9,462 nucleotides of DNA from Fimbriiglobus sp. (GTDB lineage: Bacteria; Planctomycetota; Planctomycetia; Gemmatales; Gemmataceae), in NCBI GenBank assembly GCA_025352585.1, contig JANXTD010000189.1, positions 1 through 9,462 on the forward strand, read 5' to 3'. The translations under genes were made by a program, and so were the position numbers. Shown here piece after piece: positions 6,617 to 9,462 of this stretch; positions within the stretch are counted from its first letter, which is position 1; each line of letters opens with the position of its first letter. The notes beneath the pieces were generated by a model. It saw only the letters and a list, made by a program, of their open reading frames with translations, made no database searches and was not told the origin of the DNA.

Positions 6617-7084
6617 ATGCCCCCCGCCCCCAAGGCCAAGAAGCCGGCCGCCAAGAAGCCCGCGGCCAAGAAGCCGGCCGCCAAGAAGACGTACACGAAC
6701 CCCGAACTGCGCGAGAAGCTGAAGGCCGAGATCACGGCCGGCGACAAGGGCGGCCGGCCTGGGCAGTGGAGTGCCCGCAAGGCGCAGCTGCTCGCCCACG
6801 AATACGAGGCCCAAGGCGGTGGCTACGCCGGGCCGAAGACCGCGACTCAGAAGAGCCTGAGCGACTGGACCGAGGAGGAGTGGAAGACGGCCGACGGCAC
6901 GCCGGCCGCGCGCGGCGACGAGACCGCGCGGTACCTGCCGAAGGCGGCGTGGGACGGCCTGACTCCGGCGGAGAAGAAGGCGACCGACGCCAAGAAGCGG
7001 AAGGCGTCGAAGACCGGCAAGCAGTTCGTCGCCAACACGGTCAAGGCGAAGGCCGCCCGCAAGAAAGCGGAGAAGCCGTCCTAG
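6617..7084 (+). CDS. DUF5872-domain protein with histone H1-like Lys/Pro/Ala N-terminus
   Basis: A 155-residue, strongly basic, soluble protein. Residues 6-24 are a Lys/Pro/Ala tail with KKPAA repeated in tandem, like the tails of bacterial histone H1-like DNA-binding proteins. Residues about 26-141 match DUF5872: TNPELREKLKAEI at 27-39, GDKGGRPGQWSARKAQLLA at 42-60, GGGY at 67-70, DETARYLPKAAW at 101-112, LTPAEKKATDAKKR at 115-128, and GKQFVANT at 134-141. The C-terminus (142-155) is again Lys-rich. The biochemical role of DUF5872 is unknown; the tail suggests nucleic-acid binding, which is inference. The ATG at 6617 has GGAG at 6605-6608, 8 bases upstream. An earlier in-frame ATG at 6539 would add an unconserved leader. 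The gene lies 112 bp after the DUF4349 gene and converges on the AAA+ gene. Confidence 0.85.
   Translation: MPPAPKAKKPAAKKPAAKKPAAKKTYTNPELREKLKAEITAGDKGGRPGQWSARKAQLLAHEYEAQGGGYAGPKTATQKSLSDWTEEEWKTADGTPAARGDETARYLPKAAWDGLTPAEKKATDAKKRKASKTGKQFVANTVKAKAARKKAEKPS
6635..6688 (+). repeat. 15-bp tandem repeat (about 3.6 units) encoding KKPAA
   Basis: GCCAAGAAGCCGGCC-type units begin at 6635, 6650, 6665 and 6680. Units 1 and 3 are identical; unit 2 differs at synonymous positions. The copies lie in frame in the DUF5872 gene and code for the Lys/Pro/Ala tail. Change in unit number would keep the frame. Confidence 0.9.
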
Positions 7085-7091
7085 AATCGCG

Positions 7092-7121
7092 GGCGTCGCC
7101 ACCAGTAAGACTGGCGACGCC
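7092..7121. terminator. Short hairpin between convergent DUF5872 and AAA+ genes
   Basis: GGCGTCGCCA at 7092-7101 and TGGCGACGCC at 7112-7121 form a perfect 10-bp stem with a 10-base loop. An alternative fold pairs CCAG (7102-7105) with CTGG (7111-7114) in the loop. It lies between two stop codons (7084 on +, 7138 on -) only 53 bp apart, where a bidirectional terminator would be expected. No T-run follows on either strand, so the terminator role is inferred from position and stability. Confidence 0.6.
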
Positions 7122-7137
7122 GCCCACCGCGTCGCCG

Positions 7138-8550
7138 CTACGTCTCGTAGCTGATGCGGCCGTGCTTCGCCTGGCGACTGATGCGGTCGGTCGCGTACAG
7201 CCCCGCCAGGACGAACTCGACGCACGACGCCCGCATGCCGTCGCCCTCGCCCAGGTTCACCTCGAACGCCTTCTCCCACGCCTTCGGAACCCGCTTCAGG
7301 CGTGCGGCGTACTCGCTCGACGGCAGCATGTCGCCCACGTCAATTTTGACGCCCTTGCCGAAGACCTCGGCGATCTCGCCCAGGCCGTGCTCCTCGACGT
7401 ACTCCTGGAAGACCTTGCCGACCGCCTCGGCGACGATCGCTTCAAGCACCTGCTTCTCGCCCATCTGGTGCGACCCCATCAGGTCGAGTTCGAGCTTGCC
7501 CAGACTCGACGCCGGCAGGTGCCCCAGGTCCGAGATGCGCGGCACCGCCGGCGACTCGCCCAGCACCACGCCGCGGTGCCGGGCCGACGCCACCATCGTG
7601 CGGTAGTTGGCGATGCTGAACCGCGCGCTCACGCCGCTCGACTGATCGACGTACTTCGACTTGCGGGCCGAGATGCTGACCTGCTCGATGATCTCCTTCA
7701 TGAAGTGCGGCACGACGACGGGGAACTCGCCCTTCAAGTCGATGCCGGCCTCTTGCTCGAAGATCGCGATGCCCAGGTCGCGCTCCGCCGGGTAGTGCGT
7801 CTGGATCAGCGAGCCGATGCGGTCCTTCAACTGCGGAATCACCTTGCCGGAGCGGTTGTAGGTGCTCGGGTTGGCGCTAAACAAAATCAACACGTCGAGG
7901 TCGAACTTGATCGGGTAGCCGCGAATCTGGACATCGCGTTCTTCCAGAATGTTAAAGAGTCCGACTTGAATCAACTCGTCGAGTTCCGGGATTTCGTTCA
8001 TGGCAAAAATGCCGCGGTGCAGCCGGGGGATGAGGCCGAAGTGCAGGGCGTCTTCGGCCCCCATGCTCGTGCCCGTGGCCAGTTTCGCCGGGTCGATCTC
8101 GCCGATGATGTCGGCGAACTTCGTGCCGGGGGCGAGCCGCTCGGCGTAGCGGTCCTTGCGCGCCCACCAGGCGACCGGCACGGACTCCTCCGCCGTCCCG
8201 GCGAGCAGTTCGCGGCCGGCGCGGGTGATGGGGTGGTAGGGGTCTTCGTGGACGGGGCTGCCGGGGATGTCGAGGTACGGCACGCACTCGTCGAGGTAGT
8301 TGACGAGCGTGCGCATCAGGCGACTTTTGCCCTGGCCCTTCTCGCCCAGGAAGAGCATGTCGTGCCCGGCCAGCACGGCGATGTTGATCTCGGGCACGAC
8401 GGTCTCGTCGTAGCCGACGATGCCGGGGAACAGCACGTCTTTGCGCTTGAGCGCGGCGAGGAAGTTGTCGCGGAGTTCGTTCTTGACGGTCTTCGACACC
8501 CAGCCCGACTCGCGGAGCTGCTTCAAGTTGGTCGGTCGCGGTGCGGGCAC
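7138..8550 (-). CDS. MoxR/magnesium-chelatase (ChlI)-type AAA+ ATPase
   Basis: A 470-residue cytoplasmic AAA+ ATPase of the group often annotated as magnesium chelatase or sigma-54-interacting, though not the chlorophyll enzyme. The Walker A motif is GEKGQGKS at 69-76 (Lys75, Ser76). The Walker B region is [11 protein letters not shown] at 180-190, with Asn185 in place of the usual Asp before Glu186. [13 protein letters not shown] at 199-211 is the conserved stretch after Walker B. Sensor 1 is SANP (Asn227), and an arginine-finger candidate is Arg244 in LKDRIG. Residues 300-325 continue the lid region, and 365-470 form a helical C-terminal domain. Members of this group usually act with a VWA-domain protein as a chaperone-like pair; none is in the window. 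The start is GTG, chosen because a strong GAGGAG lies 6 bases before it. The gene converges on the DUF5872 gene and diverges from the 8681 gene. Confidence 0.88.
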   Translation of the reverse strand: MPAPRPTNLKQLRESGWVSKTVKNELRDNFLAALKRKDVLFPGIVGYDETVVPEINIAVLAGHDMLFLGEKGQGKSRLMRTLVNYLDECVPYLDIPGSPVHEDPYHPITRAGRELLAGTAEESVPVAWWARKDRYAERLAPGTKFADIIGEIDPAKLATGTSMGAEDALHFGLIPRLHRGIFAMNEIPELDELIQVGLFNILEERDVQIRGYPIKFDLDVLILFSANPSTYNRSGKVIPQLKDRIGSLIQTHYPAERDLGIAIFEQEAGIDLKGEFPVVVPHFMKEIIEQVSISARKSKYVDQSSGVSARFSIANYRTMVASARHRGVVLGESPAVPRISDLGHLPASSLGKLELDLMGSHQMGEKQVLEAIVAEAVGKVFQEYVEEHGLGEIAEVFGKGVKIDVGDMLPSSEYAARLKRVPKAWEKAFEVNLGEGDGMRASCVEFVLAGLYATDRISRQAKHGRISYET

Positions 8551-8556
8551 TCTCGA

Positions 8557-8562
8557 CTCCTC
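8557..8562 (-). promoter_or_regulatory. Strong ribosome-binding site for the GTG-started AAA+ gene
   Basis: CTCCTC on the plus strand reads GAGGAG on the minus strand, 6 bases before GTG 8550-8548. It is the best Shine-Dalgarno match in the window. An ATG just upstream (rc of 8562-8564) overlaps it and is out of frame, so it decides for the GTG. Confidence 0.8.
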
Positions 8563-8610
8563 ATCACGGTGGCGGGCGGGGTTACGACCGGTCGATTCCG
8601 GCGATTACGC

Positions 8611-8616
8611 ATTCTA
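8611..8616 (-). promoter_or_regulatory. Candidate -10 (TAGAAT) for the AAA+ gene
   Basis: ATTCTA on the plus strand reads TAGAAT on the minus strand, a 5/6 match to TATAAT, 60 bases upstream of the GTG start in a GC-rich stretch. No good -35 is found 16-18 bases upstream, where the 8634-8639 region reads GCCGGG. Alternative: chance match. Confidence 0.35.
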
Positions 8617-8631
8617 GGCGCGGCCCGCGCC
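8617..8631. promoter_or_regulatory. Perfect 15-bp dyad between two divergent -10-like hexamers
   Basis: GGCGCGG (8617-8623), a central C (8624), and CCGCGCC (8625-8631) form a perfect 7+1+7 dyad. It touches the minus-strand TAGAAT (8611-8616) and lies 9 bases from the plus-strand TAAAAT (8641-8646). In this position it would overlap the -35/spacer region of both promoters, where an operator for a dimeric regulator could sit. High G+C makes chance G/C dyads common, so the regulatory role is inference. Confidence 0.4.
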
Positions 8632-8640
8632 GCCCCGGCA

Positions 8641-8646
8641 TAAAAT
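8641..8646 (+). promoter_or_regulatory. Candidate -10 (TAAAAT) for the 8681 gene
   Basis: TAAAAT is a 5/6 match to TATAAT, ending 34 bases before the ATG at 8681. It overlaps the alternative upstream ATG (8645-8647). If transcription starts about 7 bases downstream, that ATG would not be in the mRNA, which favours the 8681 start. No -35 is recognisable. Confidence 0.4.
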
Positions 8647-8680
8647 GGCCGTGACGCCCATCCTGAAGAGTGATTCGCCG

Positions 8681-8914
8681 ATGAACGACTACCCGCTGAG
8701 CGAGCGCAAACTGGTCTACCGCGTGCTGCACCGGCAACTGACGCAGTTCCCCGCGCTGATGGACGGCGACCTGCTGAGTGACCTGCAAAGCGGACTGCAA
8801 CGCGACGCCCAACTCGAAGGCATCGACATTGCCGACCACGGCGCGTGGGACGGCTGGCTGGGCAACGACGTGGTCGCCTGCGACGTGCGCCTGCAAGGGT
8901 GGCGGGTACTGTGA
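8681..8914 (+). CDS. Uncharacterised 77-residue protein
   Basis: I do not recognise a family. The protein is small, soluble and acidic-to-neutral, with no signal peptide, membrane segment or cysteine motif (one Cys at 67). Residues 1-46 look helical (DYPLSERKLVYRVLHRQL, then DLLSDLQSGLQRDAQLEG). Residues 50-77 are richer in Gly/Trp (WDGWLGNDVVACDV, ending GWRVL). Codon use has the same G/C third-position bias as the neighbours, which supports a real gene. The ATG at 8681 was chosen over the in-frame ATG at 8645 because the latter overlaps a promoter-like TAAAAT. The leader before 8681 (ATTCGCCG) also resembles that before the next gene (ACTCGCCG). A weak GAAGAG lies at 8665-8670. The gene diverges from the AAA+ gene and sits 41 bp before the 8956 gene, probably in one transcript. 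Confidence 0.65.
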   Translation: MNDYPLSERKLVYRVLHRQLTQFPALMDGDLLSDLQSGLQRDAQLEGIDIADHGAWDGWLGNDVVACDVRLQGWRVL

Positions 8915-8955
8915 CGCGGGCGGAGCCGAACCCCCCACGCCGCGGAGACTCGCCG

Positions 8956-9462
8956 ATGTTCCCCTTCGACGCCGACCCCACGGCCGCGGTCTGGCCGGCG
9001 GTCTTCGACGCCGTCTGGCGCACGGCGACCGACCGGCCCGGCTTCGCGCTGCTCACCTTCGACGACGAGCCGACCTCGACCGAGCTGCGGTCGCGGATGT
9101 TGACCGTCGCCACGGCGTTCACGCTGTGCCAGCGGCCGCGGCACTTCTGGCCGGAGCGGCTGGGGCGATTCGACCAGCAGGTCACGACCAAATTCCACCG
9201 CGACGGGGCACCCGCCGAGTCGCTGCTGACCCTCGGCTACGAGGCCTCGACGGTGCGCAGCCGCTTCTTCGTCGCCGACGCCTGCCGCGCCGCCGAGGTC
9301 GCCGGGCAACCGGTCGCCGACTACTTGCGGGAAAACAACCCGATGCAGCCCGACGGCGTCCGGCGACTCGAACCGTACACGACCGAACTCGACTTGCCGG
9401 AGAACCGCGCTTACATCGTGGTGCTGAACAACAGCCTGATGCCGGCGGACGCGAACCCGCCG
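8956..9462 (+). CDS. Uncharacterised protein with HxD motif, 3'-truncated by the window edge (possible 2OG-Fe(II) oxygenase-like)
   Basis: 169 codons are open from ATG 8956 to the right edge with no stop; the gene continues beyond. GGAG at 8944-8947, 8 bases upstream, supports the start. Codon use matches the neighbours. No signal peptide or membrane segment is present, so it is likely cytoplasmic. Visible landmarks are FALLTFDDEP at 30-39, RPRHFWPERLGRFDQQ at 60-75, TTKFHRDGAPAESLLTLGYE at 77-96 and RSRFFVADACRAAEVAG at 101-117. His81-x-Asp83 in a strand-like context resembles the HxD iron-binding motif of Fe(II)/2-oxoglutarate oxygenases, but the second metal His and the 2OG-binding Arg are not found within the visible part. 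The assignment is a hint, not a call. It is probably co-transcribed with the 77-residue gene. Confidence 0.7.
   Translation, partial: MFPFDADPTAAVWPAVFDAVWRTATDRPGFALLTFDDEPTSTELRSRMLTVATAFTLCQRPRHFWPERLGRFDQQVTTKFHRDGAPAESLLTLGYEASTVRSRFFVADACRAAEVAGQPVADYLRENNPMQPDGVRRLEPYTTELDLPENRAYIVVLNNSLMPADANPP

Noticed and set aside
5596..6780. Minus-strand open frame opposite the DUF4349 gene
   Set aside because: Low-complexity antisense shadow; its LAAGF repeats are simply the reverse of the KKPAA-coding repeat.
6565..8643. Plus-strand open frame of 692 codons across the DUF5872 and AAA+ genes
   Set aside because: Shadow frame: Arg/Asp/His-rich, while the opposite strand encodes an intact AAA+ ATPase.
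1..9462. CRISPR arrays, tRNA/rRNA genes, transposases, toxin-antitoxin or defence modules
   Set aside because: Looked for on both strands; no regularly spaced repeats, cloverleaf or rRNA motifs, transposase DDE or defence-type genes were seen. The AAA+ gene alone is not evidence of a defence system.

Overview
The window looks like a piece of a planctomycete chromosome, most probably from the Gemmataceae (Gemmata-like lineage). The reasons are very high G+C with strong G/C preference at third codon positions, a secreted ThuA-domain protein, a surface protein that begins with the planctomycetal LEERRLPA-type motif and carries FG-GAP repeats, and several small families common in planctomycetes (DUF5522, DUF5872, DUF4349). 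This placement is inference from gene content; there is no rRNA or tRNA here to confirm it. I found no CRISPR array, insertion sequence, integrase, tRNA or rRNA.

Layout. 1-142 (-) is the 5' end of a gene running off the left edge, probably chorismate-lyase-like. It diverges from a secreted ThuA-domain protein (287-1252, +). ThuA converges on a 706-residue FG-GAP surface protein (1405-3525, -), and the 152 bp between their stop codons is almost filled by a very long inverted repeat (arms 1259-1296 and 1366-1403). Upstream of the surface protein is a 66-residue DUF5522 protein (3695-3895, -). It diverges across 69 bp from malQ, 4-alpha-glucanotransferase (3965-5500, +). Then come a DUF4349 lipoprotein (5578-6504, +) and a lysine-rich DUF5872 protein (6617-7084, +). 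The latter converges, across a short hairpin, on a MoxR/ChlI-type AAA+ ATPase (7138-8550, -, GTG start). The AAA+ gene diverges from a two-gene unit of unknown function: a 77-residue protein (8681-8914, +) and the first 169 residues of a protein with an HxD motif (8956 to the right edge, +).

How the genes work together. There is no obvious single pathway; the window reads as ordinary chromosomal genes in short transcription units. MalQ is cytoplasmic glycogen/maltodextrin metabolism. ThuA and the FG-GAP protein are exported. The DUF4349 protein is membrane anchored. The AAA+ ATPase is a chaperone/remodelling-type enzyme whose usual VWA-domain partner is not in the window.

I do not see a convincing new multi-gene system. 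The best leads are the long inverted repeat at 1259-1403, the divergent promoter region with a perfect dyad at 8611-8646, and the uncharacterised pair at 8681-9462.
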